A stretch of DNA of 64,000 nt from JBJFCE01 sp964437825 (GCA_964437825.1 CAYTIH010000007.1:7729-71728), one strand, 5' to 3'. Numbered from the stretch's first letter, positions 1-8,207 are shown. Translations and numbers: made by a program. The notes: generated from the sequence alone by a model not told the origin.

Positions 1-699
1 AGCCATTTGAACAAATTTTATGCTTCCTTTGATAAGGTACAGAACCAGAAATTTGACGGATTTATCATTACCGGAGCGCCCGTTGAGCAGATGGAATATG
101 AAGAAGTGGACTATTGGAAAGAACTTTGCAGTATTATGGAGTGGACCAAAACCAATGTGACCAGTACGCTCCATATCTGCTGGGGAGCGCAGGCCGGACT
201 GTATTATCATTACGGAATCCCCAAACGTCTGCTGGATCAAAAGCTGTTCGGCATTTATCCGCATTGCGTGCTGAACCGCAAGGTTCCGTTAGTCAGAGGC
301 TTTGACGATATTTTCATGGCGCCGCATTCCAGACATACGGAGGTGTCCATACAGGATGTGGAAAATTGTAAGGAATTGACCGTGCTTGCAAAGTCGAAAG
401 AGGCAGGCGTATACCTGTTAATGGCAAAGGAAGGCCGCCAGATTTTTGTTATGGGGCATCCGGAATACGACCGCATTACGCTGGATAGGGAGTATCACAG
501 AGACCTTGATAAGGGACTGCCGATTACAATTCCTAAAAACTATTATCCGCAGGACGATCCGGCGCAGAGACCGAATCTTCAATGGCGGGCGCATTGTAAT
601 ACGCTTTACAGCAACTGGCTGAATTATTATGTATACCAGAGTACGCCCTATGATTTGAATGATATGGATATGGAATTTTCCATGGGCATGTGGATTTAA
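1..699 (+). CDS. metA: Homoserine O-acyltransferase (probably acetyl), 5'-truncated by window edge
   Basis: This is the C-terminal three quarters of the enzyme that acylates the hydroxyl of L-homoserine, the entry step to methionine. The frame is open from base 1, so the true start lies upstream; about 232 of roughly 305 family residues are present. The nucleophilic cysteine is in HICWGAQ (codon 178-180) and the catalytic His/Glu pair in GHPEY (457-465). The stretch TGAPVEQMEYEEVDYW has Glu where E. coli MetA has Gly. In the Bacillus cereus enzyme that Glu goes with acetyl-CoA use, so O-acetyltransferase activity is inferred. No terminator is visible between it and the tRNA promoter. Confidence 0.93.
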   Translation, partial: SHLNKFYASFDKVQNQKFDGFIITGAPVEQMEYEEVDYWKELCSIMEWTKTNVTSTLHICWGAQAGLYYHYGIPKRLLDQKLFGIYPHCVLNRKVPLVRGFDDIFMAPHSRHTEVSIQDVENCKELTVLAKSKEAGVYLLMAKEGRQIFVMGHPEYDRITLDREYHRDLDKGLPITIPKNYYPQDDPAQRPNLQWRAHCNTLYSNWLNYYVYQSTPYDLNDMDMEFSMGMWI

Positions 700-758
700 C
701 CGAAATTGCAATAGAGCCGTATGTTATTTTGCAGCTTCAAAAAAATTAAATTTAGGTA

Positions 759-787
759 TTGCCTTTTTGAAAAAAGTATATTATGAT
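759..787 (+). promoter_or_regulatory. Promoter for tRNA-Glu
   Basis: A -35 box TTGCCT (759-764) and a -10 box TATGAT (782-787) are separated by 17 bp, about 30 bp before the tRNA. Confidence 0.55.
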
Positions 788-816
788 AATCGAGTGCCTT
801 GCATGAGGCAAAATGT

Positions 817-888
817 GGCTCGTTGGTCAAGCGGTTAAGACGCTGCCCTCTCACGGCAGAATCAGGGGTTCGATTCCCCTACGAGCTG
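817..888 (+). tRNA. tRNA-Glu (anticodon CTC)
   Basis: A 72-nt cloverleaf can be folded by eye. The acceptor stem is GGCTCGT with ACGAGCT, giving one G-U pair at the end. The anticodon stem is CTGCC/GGCAG around the loop CTCTCAC, and the T stem is AGGGG/CCCCT around TTCGATT. Anticodon CTC reads GAG (Glu). CCA is not encoded. The gene has its own promoter and is followed by a hairpin terminator. Confidence 0.93.
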
Positions 889-923
889 TTATTCTGAAAT
901 GAATAGCCCAACCCTTAAGAAGT

Positions 924-958
924 CTATCTACTGCGAAGGCAGAAGGTAGATTTTTTTT
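924..958 (+). terminator. Rho-independent terminator of tRNA-Glu
   Basis: ATCTAC (926-931) pairs with GTAGAT (946-951), with an inner TGC/GCA pairing and a GAAG bulge. A run of eight T follows (951-958). Confidence 0.75.
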
Positions 959-1009
959 GCATAAAGGATTCGGGCGATGACAAAGTCCGTGGAACATATT
1001 GGAAGTATC

Positions 1010-1038
1010 TTTACATCGAACAAATGTTCTGATAAAAT
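1010..1038 (+). promoter_or_regulatory. LexA-type SOS promoter upstream of the rimP-nusA-infB operon
   Basis: A -35 box TTTACA (1010-1015) and a -10 box TAAAAT (1033-1038) are 17 bp apart. The spacer contains CGAACAAATGTTCT (1017-1030), which fits the Firmicute LexA box CGAAC-N4-GTTYG-type. It shares CGAACAAATGTT with the box in the recA promoter at 49300. The only open frame just downstream is about ten codons (from 1045), so transcripts would run into the rimP leader. Confidence 0.7.
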
Positions 1039-1099
1039 GAGCATATGAAGCTGCAATTACCTAAAATCGCATGCTGACTTGAAAAAGTAAAAATTTTCC

Positions 1100-1128
1100 T
1101 TGCATTCCTGCGGGAATGGTGCTATAGT
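1100..1128 (+). promoter_or_regulatory. Housekeeping promoter of the rimP operon
   Basis: A -35 box TTGCAT (1100-1105), 17 bp spacer and -10 box TATAGT (1123-1128) lie about 130 bp before rimP. The predicted transcript starts just before the leader hairpin at 1156. Confidence 0.7.
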
Positions 1129-1155
1129 GATTAGAGTTGATAACGTATGATTTAG

Positions 1156-1182
1156 AGAGTGGGCTTGCGAGTCCACTCTTTT
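1156..1182 (+). promoter_or_regulatory. Leader hairpin with short T run before rimP (possible attenuator)
   Basis: AGAGTGG (1156-1162) pairs with CCACTCT (1173-1179). The stem extends inward through G-T, C-G and T-A pairs to a TGCG loop, and TTTT follows. It begins about 20 nt after the predicted start of the 1100-1128 promoter. From memory, a similar AGAGTGGG...CCCACTCT stem precedes rimP in other Firmicutes, which would suggest a conserved leader element. Confidence 0.65.
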
Positions 1183-1259
1183 CATGTATGTAAGTCAGGT
1201 GCCGTGCCGGCGTTGGAGATATGCTTTCATGGACCTGAAGCAGGAAAGGGGAGAAGTAA

Positions 1260-1724
1260 ATGGCAAAGGCCAGAGATTACGAAGCGCGGACGGAGGAACT
1301 GCTGACGCCCATTGCAGAGGCAAATGGCTGCAGCGTTTATGACGTGGAATATGTAAAAGAGGGAAGCGACTGGTATCTGCGCTGCTATCTGGATAAGCCC
1401 GAAGGTGTGGGAATCGTGGACTGCGAGAATGTGAGCAGGGCATTGTCGGCAAAACTGGATGAAGAGGATTATATTGATAATGCGTATATTCTGGAGGTCA
1501 GTTCTCCGGGGCTTGGCAGGACATTAAAAAAAGACAAACATCTGCAAAAGAGCATTGGGGAAGCGGTGGAACTCAGAACCTATAAAACCATAAACAAGCA
1601 GAAGGAATTTGAAGGAATTTTAAAGGCTTTTGATTCGGATACTGTTACAATACAGACAGAAAATGAGGAACTTGTTTTTGATCGGGCGGATGTGGCTTTG
1701 ATCAGACTGGCATTAGACTTTTAG
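1260..1724 (+). CDS. rimP: Ribosome maturation factor RimP
   Basis: RimP is a cytosolic assembly factor for the 30S subunit, needed for late 16S rRNA/S12 maturation. The 154-residue length is normal. The N-terminal alpha/beta half contains YDVEYVKEGSDWYLRCYLDKP and ends in LEVSSPGLGRTLKK, the strongly conserved signature of the family; the C-terminal half is the SH3-like domain. An AGGAAAGGGGAG ribosome-binding site precedes the ATG. It is first gene of the classic rimP-nusA-rnpM-ylxQ-infB-rbfA operon, and 15 bp separate it from nusA. Confidence 0.97.
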   Translation: MAKARDYEARTEELLTPIAEANGCSVYDVEYVKEGSDWYLRCYLDKPEGVGIVDCENVSRALSAKLDEEDYIDNAYILEVSSPGLGRTLKKDKHLQKSIGEAVELRTYKTINKQKEFEGILKAFDSDTVTIQTENEELVFDRADVALIRLALDF

Positions 1725-1739
1725 GAGGAGAAAGGAAAA

Positions 1740-2909
1740 ATGAACAAAGAATTATTGGAAGCGCTGGATATTTTGGAAAAGGAGAAGGACATCAGCAAGG
1801 AAACCCTGTTTGATGCAATCGAAAATTCTCTGATTACCGCATGCAAGAATCACTTCGGAAAAGCGGATAACGTAAAAGTTGAGATCAACAGAGAAACCTG
1901 TGATTTCCTTGTATATGCAGAGAAAGAGGTTGTACCTGCGCAGGAGGATGTGACCGATTCTGTTTTACAGATCAGTTTAGAGGAAGCGCAGAAGATCTCA
2001 AAGAAAGCGGCGGTCGGCGATCAGATCCATGTGGAAATCAAGTCCAAGGAATTCGGACGTATTGCAACGCAGAATGCAAAGAATGTCATTTTACAGAAGA
2101 TTCGTGAAGAAGAAAGAAGCGTGATTTATAATCAGTATTTCGAAAAGGAAAAGGATGTGGTAACCGGTATCGTACAGCGTTACCTTGGCAGAAATATCAG
2201 TATCAATCTCGGAAAAGCGGATGCAATTTTAAATGAGAGCGAGCAGGTGAAGGGTGAGAATTTCAAGCCCACGGAAAGAATCAAGGTCTATATTCTGGAA
2301 GTAAAGAATACCTCCAAGGGCCCCAGAATTTTGGTCAGCCGTACCCACCCGGAGCTGGTTAAGAGATTGTTTGAATCGGAGGTTGCAGAGATTCAGGACG
2401 GTACCGTTGAGATTAAGAGCATTGCCAGAGAAGCCGGAAGCCGTACCAAGATGGCGGTATGGAGCAACAATCCGAACGTGGATGCGGTCGGTGCCTGCGT
2501 CGGTGTGAACGGTTCCCGTGTCAATTCCATTGTGGATGAGCTGCGCGGAGAGAAGATTGATATTATTAACTGGGATGAGAATCCGGGTAACCTGATTCAG
2601 AATGCATTATCCCCTGCCAAGATCGTTGCCGTGTTTGCCGATCCGGATGAAAAAACCGCAAAGGTTGTCGTACCCGATTATCAATTGTCATTGGCGATCG
2701 GTAAAGAAGGACAGAATGCAAGACTGGCCGCAAGACTGACCGGCTATAAGATTGACATTAAGAGTGAGACTCAGGCAAAGGATGCTCCGGGCTTCCGCTA
2801 CGAAGATTATATGGATGATTATGAGGATGAGGACTACGACGAAAGCTACGAGGAAGACTACGAAGAAGGCGAATATGTAGAGGAGTCTGAAGCAGGTGAC
2901 AATGAATAA
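1740..2909 (+). CDS. nusA: Transcription termination/antitermination protein NusA
   Basis: NusA binds RNA polymerase and nascent RNA and modulates pausing, termination and rRNA antitermination. The order of domains is clear: an N-terminal polymerase-binding domain (about 1-125), an S1 domain (about 135-200, starting near TGIVQRYLGRN), then two KH domains with the GACVGVNGSRV and LAIGKEGQNARLAARL loops. At 389 residues it is the short Firmicute form without the proteobacterial acidic repeats. It does end in a strongly acidic Asp/Glu/Tyr tail (about 355-389). The start follows AGGAGGAGAAAGG. Its stop overlaps the start of rnpM. Confidence 0.98.
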   Translation: MNKELLEALDILEKEKDISKETLFDAIENSLITACKNHFGKADNVKVEINRETCDFLVYAEKEVVPAQEDVTDSVLQISLEEAQKISKKAAVGDQIHVEIKSKEFGRIATQNAKNVILQKIREEERSVIYNQYFEKEKDVVTGIVQRYLGRNISINLGKADAILNESEQVKGENFKPTERIKVYILEVKNTSKGPRILVSRTHPELVKRLFESEVAEIQDGTVEIKSIAREAGSRTKMAVWSNNPNVDAVGACVGVNGSRVNSIVDELRGEKIDIINWDENPGNLIQNALSPAKIVAVFADPDEKTAKVVVPDYQLSLAIGKEGQNARLAARLTGYKIDIKSETQAKDAPGFRYEDYMDDYEDEDYDESYEEDYEEGEYVEESEAGDNE

Positions 2910-3174
2910 GAAAATTCCTATGAGACAGTGTGTGGGCTGCGGTGAAATGAAGAGTAAAAAGGAAATGATGCGTATCTTAAAAACACAGGAGGGGTCCGTT
3001 GTGCTTGATGTTACAGGAAAGAAGAACGGAAGAGGCGCATATCTTTGTAAGAATGGGCAATGCCTCATAAAGGCCAGAAAGAATAAAGGACTGGAACGTT
3101 CTTTCAAAATAGCGATTCCGGATGAGGTTTATGACAGTCTGGAAAAGGAGTATGAGGATCAGAATGCAGAGTAA
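2896..3174 (+). CDS. rnpM: RNase P modulator RnpM (YlxR family)
   Basis: This 92-residue basic protein belongs to the YlxR family, recently shown in Bacillus subtilis to bind RNase P RNA and tune tRNA 5' processing. The family signature is visible as MRQCVGCGEMKSKKEMMRI near the N-terminus, followed by GRGAYLC further in. It overlaps nusA by 14 nt, and a second ATG (2902) is an equally possible start. The tight coupling to nusA and ylxQ is the usual Firmicute arrangement. Confidence 0.93.
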   Translation: MTMNKKIPMRQCVGCGEMKSKKEMMRILKTQEGSVVLDVTGKKNGRGAYLCKNGQCLIKARKNKGLERSFKIAIPDEVYDSLEKEYEDQNAE

Positions 3175-3472
3175 AATATTATCCATGCTGGGAATTGCCG
3201 AGAGGGGCAGGAATGTAGCGAGCGGCGAGTTCATGACGGAAAAGGCGGTCAAGGAAACGAAGGCATATCTGGTCATTGTAGCGGCGGATGCTTCCGAAAA
3301 TACAAAGAAAAAGTTTCGTGATATGTGTACGTTTTATCAGGTTCCTTTTTTTGAATACGGAACCAAGGATGAACTGGCGCATGCAATCGGAAAAGAAATG
3401 CGGGCATCACTTGCGGTGACAGATCAAGGAATCGCAAATAGCATGATCCGGAATCTGGAGACGGGTGTATGA
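3164..3472 (+). CDS. ylxQ: L7Ae-like ribosomal/K-turn-binding protein YlxQ
   Basis: This is a 102-residue member of the L7Ae/L30e/S12e superfamily; in Bacillus the YlxQ protein is a K-turn-binding protein of unclear role. The typical N-terminus KILSMLGIAERGRNVASGE is present, with a hydrophobic LVIVAADAS strand further in. The ATG at 3164 fits best because it follows GAGTATGAGGATCAG and matches the family N-terminus. The frame is open further upstream (ATG 3152, 3122), but those would extend into rnpM. It overlaps the end of rnpM by 11 nt. Confidence 0.88.
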   Translation: MQSKILSMLGIAERGRNVASGEFMTEKAVKETKAYLVIVAADASENTKKKFRDMCTFYQVPFFEYGTKDELAHAIGKEMRASLAVTDQGIANSMIRNLETGV

Positions 3473-3516
3473 ACGCAGATCGGAAACAAAGGTTGAGAGA
3501 AAGGAATGGTTATTAG

Positions 3517-6495
3517 ATGGCAAAACAAAAGGTTTACGAACTGGCGAAGGAACTTGGCGTTTCGAGCAAGGACCTGTTAACGCTTTGTGAACAGTATAAT
3601 ATAGAAGTCAAAAATCACATGAGTACCCTGGAGGAGGAACAGGCAGAAAGGCTGGCGGGAGCCTTGAAAAAAGGAAAGGCCGTGCCGGAGGAGAAGAAAC
3701 CTGTTCCGGAGGAAACCAAAACCGCCCCGGAGGAAAAAAAGCAGGCGCATGGAAAAGCACCTGCATCCCCGAATACCGGGTCTGCAGAGGGGACGGAGCA
3801 TAAGAAGAAAAAGAATATTATTTTTGTCAGCAATCCGCACAATTCCAAGATGAGCGGCGCCGGCGGACAAAATAACAGGAATTTCGGCGCAGACAGAAGA
3901 CAGAACAATTCCGCAGGCCAGAGAAATAACGGTTCCGGAAACGGATTCAGGCCGGGCATGAGTGCGAAACCGATCAGACCGCTTACGCCTCCGTCGCCGA
4001 CCCCTTCCGTGAATATTGTTGCAAATCCGAATAGGGGACAGGAAAACAGACCAAAAGCGGTAAATCGTCCTGATTTAAGGACAGAGGAGCAAAAGAAACA
4101 GACGATTCAGACAGATCCTGTAACGACAGCTAAAATTATGAGCGAAGAGAACAGAGAAAGAAAGACAGCATCAGCAGCAGATCGTAATTATCAGAATAAC
4201 AGACCGCAGGGTGTCCAGAATAATCGTCCTCAGAATGGACAGAATAACCGTAATCAGGGCTATGGCCGTGATAACGGCATAAACAAAGGTCAGGACGGCG
4301 GTTTTCGCGGTCAGGCAAGACAGGGAGGCCAGGGATATGCGAATGGAGGACAAAGACCGGCTTATAGACAGGATGGTGCGCGTAGCGCCGAAGGAAGCGC
4401 TCGCGGCGGTTATAACAAAGGTGCGCAGGGGCGTCCGGGCGGTTTCGGTGGTTCGGGCGGCCAGAGACCTTATGGCGGTAACGACCGCTTTGATAAAGGC
4501 GATGGATCAAAGGATTCCCGCTTTGGAAGAAAATCTCAGGGAGGATCTTCGTCCTTCGTACCGGAGACTTCGATCAAGGATCAGGAAAAGCATAGAGACG
4601 AAGAAAAGCGCCGTATCGAAAAAGATAAAAAGAATAAAAAGGATCTGATTTACGAAGAAGACGGCGAAATGATGATGAAGGGCAAGAATAAAGCCGGAAG
4701 GTTTATTAAGCCCGAAAAGAAGCATGAAGAACAGGAAGAACAGATCAAGGTAATCACACTGCCCGAATCTCTGACGATTAAGGAGTTGGCGGAAAAAATG
4801 AAGCTTCAGCCCGCAGCAATCGTAAAGAAGCTGTTTATGCAGGGCAAAATTGTAACTGTCAATCAGGAAATTTCTTTTGAACAGGCAGAAGAAATCGCCA
4901 TTGATTATGAGATTATTTGTGAAAAAGAAATTAAGGTGGATGTCATTGAGGAACTCTTGAAGGAAGAGGAAGAGGATACTTCCACCATGACAAAGAGACC
5001 GCCTGTTATTTGTGTCATGGGCCATGTCGATCACGGAAAAACTTCCCTGCTCGATGCGATCAGAAAAACCAATGTGACTGATAAAGAGGCTGGCGGGATC
5101 ACACAGGCAATCGGCGCATACACCGTAAATATCAACGATCAGAAGATCACATTCCTGGATACGCCCGGACATGAGGCGTTTACGGCTATGCGTATGCGCG
5201 GCGCCAATGCGACGGATATTGCGGTTTTGGTGGTTGCTGCGGATGACGGAGTGATGCCTCAGACCGTAGAAGCCATTAACCATGCAAAGGCAGCGGGCAT
5301 TGAAATTATTGTTGCAGTCAATAAGATTGATAAGCCGAATGCCAATATTGACCGTGTAAAGCAGGAGCTTACCGAATATGAGCTGATTCCGGTTGACTGG
5401 GGCGGCTCTACGGAATTCGTACCGGTATCTGCAAAGTCCGGTGAAGGAATTTCCGATTTGTTGGAGACCATTATCCTGACGGCGGATATTCTGGAGTTAA
5501 AAGCAAATGAAAAAAGGCGCGCAAGAGGTCTTGTAATCGAGGCAGAGCTTGATAAGGGACGCGGTCCTGTGGCAACGGTACTGGTTCAGAAGGGAACCCT
5601 GCATGTGGGAGATTTTATTTCCGCAGGCGCATCCCACGGTAAGGTCAGGGCCATGATTGACGATAAGGGCAGAAGAGTAAAGGAAGCGACCCCGTCAACG
5701 CCGGTAGAGATTTTGGGACTGAGCGATGTACCAAATGCGGGCGAAATCTTTATTGCCCATGAAAATGATAAAGAAGCAAAGAGTTTTGCGGATACCTTTG
5801 TGGCGCAGAACAAAGAAAAGCTGCTTGAGGAGACAAAGGCGAAAATGTCATTGGATGATTTGTTCAGTCAGATTCAGGCAGGTAACCTAAAGGAACTGAA
5901 CCTGATCATCAAGGCGGATGTTCAGGGCAGCGTGGAAGCCGTAAAGCAGAGCCTTTTGAAGCTGTCTAACGATGAAGTCGTTGTAAAAGTAATTCACGGC
6001 GGCGTCGGTGCGATTAATGAGTCCGATGTTATTTTGGCAAGCGCTTCTTCTGCAATTATTATCGGATTTAATGTCCGTCCCGATGCACAGGCCAAGGCTA
6101 CCGCAGAGCGCGAAGGCGTTGATGTGAGACTGTATAAGGTGATCTATCAGGCTATCGAGGATGTGGAAGCAGCCATGAAGGGTATGCTTGATCCTGTTTA
6201 TGAGGAGAAGGTGATCGGACACGCAGAGGTACGCCAGATCTTCAAGGCGTCTGCCATCGGTAATATCGCCGGTTCTTATGTCATGGATGGGGTATTTCAG
6301 AGAGGCTGCAAGATTCGAATCAGCCGTGAAGGAAATCAGATCTATGAGGGTGAGCTGGCGTCCTTAAAGAGATTCAAGGATGATGTTAAGGAAGTAAAGG
6401 AAGGCTTTGAATGCGGTCTTGTCTTTGAAGGCTTTGATCAGATGCAGGAGCTTGATATGGTGGAAGCCTATATCATGGTTGAGGTGCCCAGATAG
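3517..6495 (+). CDS. infB: Translation initiation factor IF-2
   Basis: IF-2 is the GTPase that places initiator tRNA on the 30S subunit and promotes subunit joining. At 992 residues it is a long version. An IF2_N module (1-50) is followed by a low-complexity linker of about 350 residues rich in Gly, Asn, Gln and Arg. A second IF2_N-like module (about 415-470) comes before the GTPase domain. That has G1 GHVDHGKT (near residue 502), DTPGHEAF and NKIDKPNAN; domains II-IV end in IMVEVPR. The start follows GAAAGGAATGG. The linker DNA contains repeats such as CAGAATAAC but stays in frame. Confidence 0.98.
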   Translation: MAKQKVYELAKELGVSSKDLLTLCEQYNIEVKNHMSTLEEEQAERLAGALKKGKAVPEEKKPVPEETKTAPEEKKQAHGKAPASPNTGSAEGTEHKKKKNIIFVSNPHNSKMSGAGGQNNRNFGADRRQNNSAGQRNNGSGNGFRPGMSAKPIRPLTPPSPTPSVNIVANPNRGQENRPKAVNRPDLRTEEQKKQTIQTDPVTTAKIMSEENRERKTASAADRNYQNNRPQGVQNNRPQNGQNNRNQGYGRDNGINKGQDGGFRGQARQGGQGYANGGQRPAYRQDGARSAEGSARGGYNKGAQGRPGGFGGSGGQRPYGGNDRFDKGDGSKDSRFGRKSQGGSSSFVPETSIKDQEKHRDEEKRRIEKDKKNKKDLIYEEDGEMMMKGKNKAGRFIKPEKKHEEQEEQIKVITLPESLTIKELAEKMKLQPAAIVKKLFMQGKIVTVNQEISFEQAEEIAIDYEIICEKEIKVDVIEELLKEEEEDTSTMTKRPPVICVMGHVDHGKTSLLDAIRKTNVTDKEAGGITQAIGAYTVNINDQKITFLDTPGHEAFTAMRMRGANATDIAVLVVAADDGVMPQTVEAINHAKAAGIEIIVAVNKIDKPNANIDRVKQELTEYELIPVDWGGSTEFVPVSAKSGEGISDLLETIILTADILELKANEKRRARGLVIEAELDKGRGPVATVLVQKGTLHVGDFISAGASHGKVRAMIDDKGRRVKEATPSTPVEILGLSDVPNAGEIFIAHENDKEAKSFADTFVAQNKEKLLEETKAKMSLDDLFSQIQAGNLKELNLIIKADVQGSVEAVKQSLLKLSNDEVVVKVIHGGVGAINESDVILASASSAIIIGFNVRPDAQAKATAEREGVDVRLYKVIYQAIEDVEAAMKGMLDPVYEEKVIGHAEVRQIFKASAIGNIAGSYVMDGVFQRGCKIRISREGNQIYEGELASLKRFKDDVKEVKEGFECGLVFEGFDQMQELDMVEAYIMVEVPR

Positions 6496-6527
6496 GAGGG
6501 CTGTATCAGGGCCGGAAAGTGAGTAAT

Positions 6528-6917
6528 ATGAGAAAAAACAGTATCAAAAGCACCAGAATCAATGGAGAGATAAAGCGGGTGTTGGCGGAAATCATCCGGT
6601 CTGAGATCAAGGATCCCAGAATCCATCCCTTTACTTCGGTTGTGGAAGTGGAGGTTGCGCCTGATTTAAAGACCTGTAAGGCATGGATCAGCGTGCTCGG
6701 AGACGAGGATGCGATCAAGGATACTCTGGCGGGACTTCAAAGCGCTGAAGGTTATATCAAAAACCAGCTGGCAAGGAAGATCAATTTAAGAAATACGCCG
6801 GAGATCAGGTTCATCATGGACCAGTCCATTGCATATGGTGTTACTATGTCAAAATTAATCGACGAAGTCAATAAAGACATTCCGGATCGCAGTGAACTGC
6901 CTGACATGGAGGATTAG
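6528..6917 (+). CDS. rbfA: 30S ribosome-binding factor RbfA
   Basis: RbfA is a KH-type assembly factor that binds helix 1 of 16S rRNA during 30S maturation and cold adaptation. From the ATG at 6528 it has 129 residues. It begins with RINGEIKRVLAEIIR and contains DPRIHPFTSVVEVEVAPD and the C-terminal RNTPEIRFIMDQSIAYG, all family hallmarks. GGAAAG lies nine bases before this ATG. A GTG at 6519 is an alternative start but has a poorly spaced site. It is closely followed by nrnA. Confidence 0.95.
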   Translation: MRKNSIKSTRINGEIKRVLAEIIRSEIKDPRIHPFTSVVEVEVAPDLKTCKAWISVLGDEDAIKDTLAGLQSAEGYIKNQLARKINLRNTPEIRFIMDQSIAYGVTMSKLIDEVNKDIPDRSELPDMED

Positions 6918-6918
6918 T

Positions 6919-7896
6919 GTGAATAAAATTAATTTGTTGGAAGAATGCAGGGGCGCATCCGTCATCGGAATCAGCGGACATATCCGGCCGGACGGGGATT
7001 GCGTCGGCTCCTGTATGGCACTGTGGTTATATTTGAAAAAAGCATATCAAGATGCAGAGGTATGTGTATTTCTGGAACAGCCTCCGGAAATTTTTAAATG
7101 CATTTGCGGGGCGGCGGAAATTAACTCGGAATTTCCGGAAAGACCTCCCTTTGATGTGTTTATTGCGCTTGATACCGTCAAGGATCGCCTGGGCGGCGCT
7201 GAAAAATATTTCGATGCGGCCAAGAAGACCATCAATATCGACCATCATATCAGCAATGAATCAGGCTGCGGCATGATCAATTATGTGGACCCTGCTGCAA
7301 GCTCCACGGCGCAGCTGGTTTATGAGATGATGGAGCCGGAGTTTCTGGACGCCGAGATTGCGCAGGCAGTCTATATCGGAATCATTCACGATTGCGGTGT
7401 GTTCCGATATTCCAATACTTCGCCAAGGACGCTTCGGATCGCAGCGGATCTGATTGAATACGGATTCGATTTTCCGAGGATCATAGACGAAACCTTCTAT
7501 GAGAAAACCTATATTCAGAATCAGATTATGGGCAGGGCACTTTTGGAAAGTATTATATTCATGGACGGAAAATGCATTGTCAGCGGAATTGACCGGAAAA
7601 CCATGCAATTTTACGGAGCAGGTCCCAAGGATCTGGATGGGATCGTAAACCAGCTTCGGATTACCAAGGGCGTGGAATGCGCAATTTTTATGTATGAGAC
7701 CGGAACACTGGAATTCAAGGTAAGCCTGCGTTCCAACCGATACATAGATGTTTCGCAGATAGCTTCCTTTTTCGGCGGGGGAGGGCATGTCAGGGCAGCG
7801 GGATGTACCATGACCGGAACCTTTTATGACGTGATCAATAATTTGTCAGAGAGGATTGCGCTGCAGATTGAGAAGCAGGATTGCGCTGCAGATTGA
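6919..7896 (+). CDS. nrnA: DHH-family nanoRNase/pAp phosphatase NrnA
   Basis: NrnA degrades 2-5 nt RNA oligomers and dephosphorylates pAp, finishing RNA turnover. The DHH motifs are complete: HIRPDGDCVGS near residue 25, ALDTVKD, IDHHISNES, the DCGVFRYSNTS segment, and the DHHA1 motif GGGGHVRAAG near the C-terminus. The start is the GTG at 6919, seven bases after GGAGG and one base after the rbfA stop. The final residues are set by a 25-bp tandem duplication (7852-7910) that shifts the frame and brings in the stop, so the tail differs from a one-copy version. Confidence 0.94.
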   Translation: MNKINLLEECRGASVIGISGHIRPDGDCVGSCMALWLYLKKAYQDAEVCVFLEQPPEIFKCICGAAEINSEFPERPPFDVFIALDTVKDRLGGAEKYFDAAKKTINIDHHISNESGCGMINYVDPAASSTAQLVYEMMEPEFLDAEIAQAVYIGIIHDCGVFRYSNTSPRTLRIAADLIEYGFDFPRIIDETFYEKTYIQNQIMGRALLESIIFMDGKCIVSGIDRKTMQFYGAGPKDLDGIVNQLRITKGVECAIFMYETGTLEFKVSLRSNRYIDVSQIASFFGGGGHVRAAGCTMTGTFYDVINNLSERIALQIEKQDCAAD

Positions 7897-7910
7897 GAAG
7901 CAGGATTGCG
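7852..7910. repeat. 25-bp tandem duplication at the 3' end of nrnA
   Basis: The 25-bp unit starting AGGATTGCGCTGCAGATTGA occurs at 7852-7876 and 7877-7901, and the first nine bases recur at 7902-7910. Because 25 is not a multiple of three, copy number decides the frame in which nrnA ends. Confidence 0.93.
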
Positions 7911-7980
7911 AAAAAAATGAAAACTTTTATCTCAAAACGGGTCTGCCGGCGTTTCCTTTGTCGGCCAGCAGTGCATGTGA

Positions 7981-8023
7981 AATGCGGGAAAACGGTATCC
8001 GTACTGTGTTTTCCGCATTTTTT
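7981..8023 (+). terminator. Terminator after nrnA
   Basis: AATGCGG-G-AAAAC (7981-7993) pairs with GTTTTCCGCATT (8008-8019), with one bulged G. A T run spans 8018-8023. It would separate the rimP-nrnA transcript from truB-ribF. Confidence 0.88.
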
Positions 8024-8054
8024 GCATATATTTTGCGTGTATTTTATTCAGCGG

Positions 8055-8102
8055 TATTTTGCCCAAATGCAGTTTCGATATTTTGCGTAAATGCAGTTTC
8101 GG
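8055..8102. repeat. 24-bp tandem repeat, two copies
   Basis: TATTTTGCCCAAATGCAGTT at 8055 is followed at exactly 24 bp by TATTTTGCGTAAATGCAGTT; the copies differ at three positions, two in the centre and one at the end. The rest of the 387-bp nrnA-truB gap holds only the terminator and the truB promoter; no gene is seen. Confidence 0.85.
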
Positions 8103-8177
8103 CGTTTACGGAAGTGCAGTTCATGCTCCTTTTTGAGGATGCATTCTGAGGGCTGTCTGCAGCCTTGGTGCTTTGTA

Positions 8178-8207
8178 TTGCAGGCATGAATCCGAATATG
8201 CTATAAT
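8178..8207 (+). promoter_or_regulatory. Promoter of truB-ribF (extended -10)
   Basis: TTGCAG (8178-8183) and TATAAT (8202-8207) are 18 bp apart. TGC directly before the -10 gives an extended -10 element. Confidence 0.75.

Noticed and set aside
3840..4560. Repeated Asn/Gln/Gly/Arg-rich codons in infB as an inserted element
   Set aside because: They stay in frame and such linkers are normal in IF-2 of this group.
4507..5283. A 258-codon open frame on the minus strand inside infB
   Set aside because: It is antisense to conserved IF-2 coding sequence, has a low-complexity Phe/Leu/Ile-rich product and no ribosome-binding site.
7856..8149. A 97-codon frame after nrnA as a separate gene
   Set aside because: It is the alternative-frame tail that a one-copy nrnA would have. 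It crosses a terminator and a tandem repeat, and has no start signal of its own.
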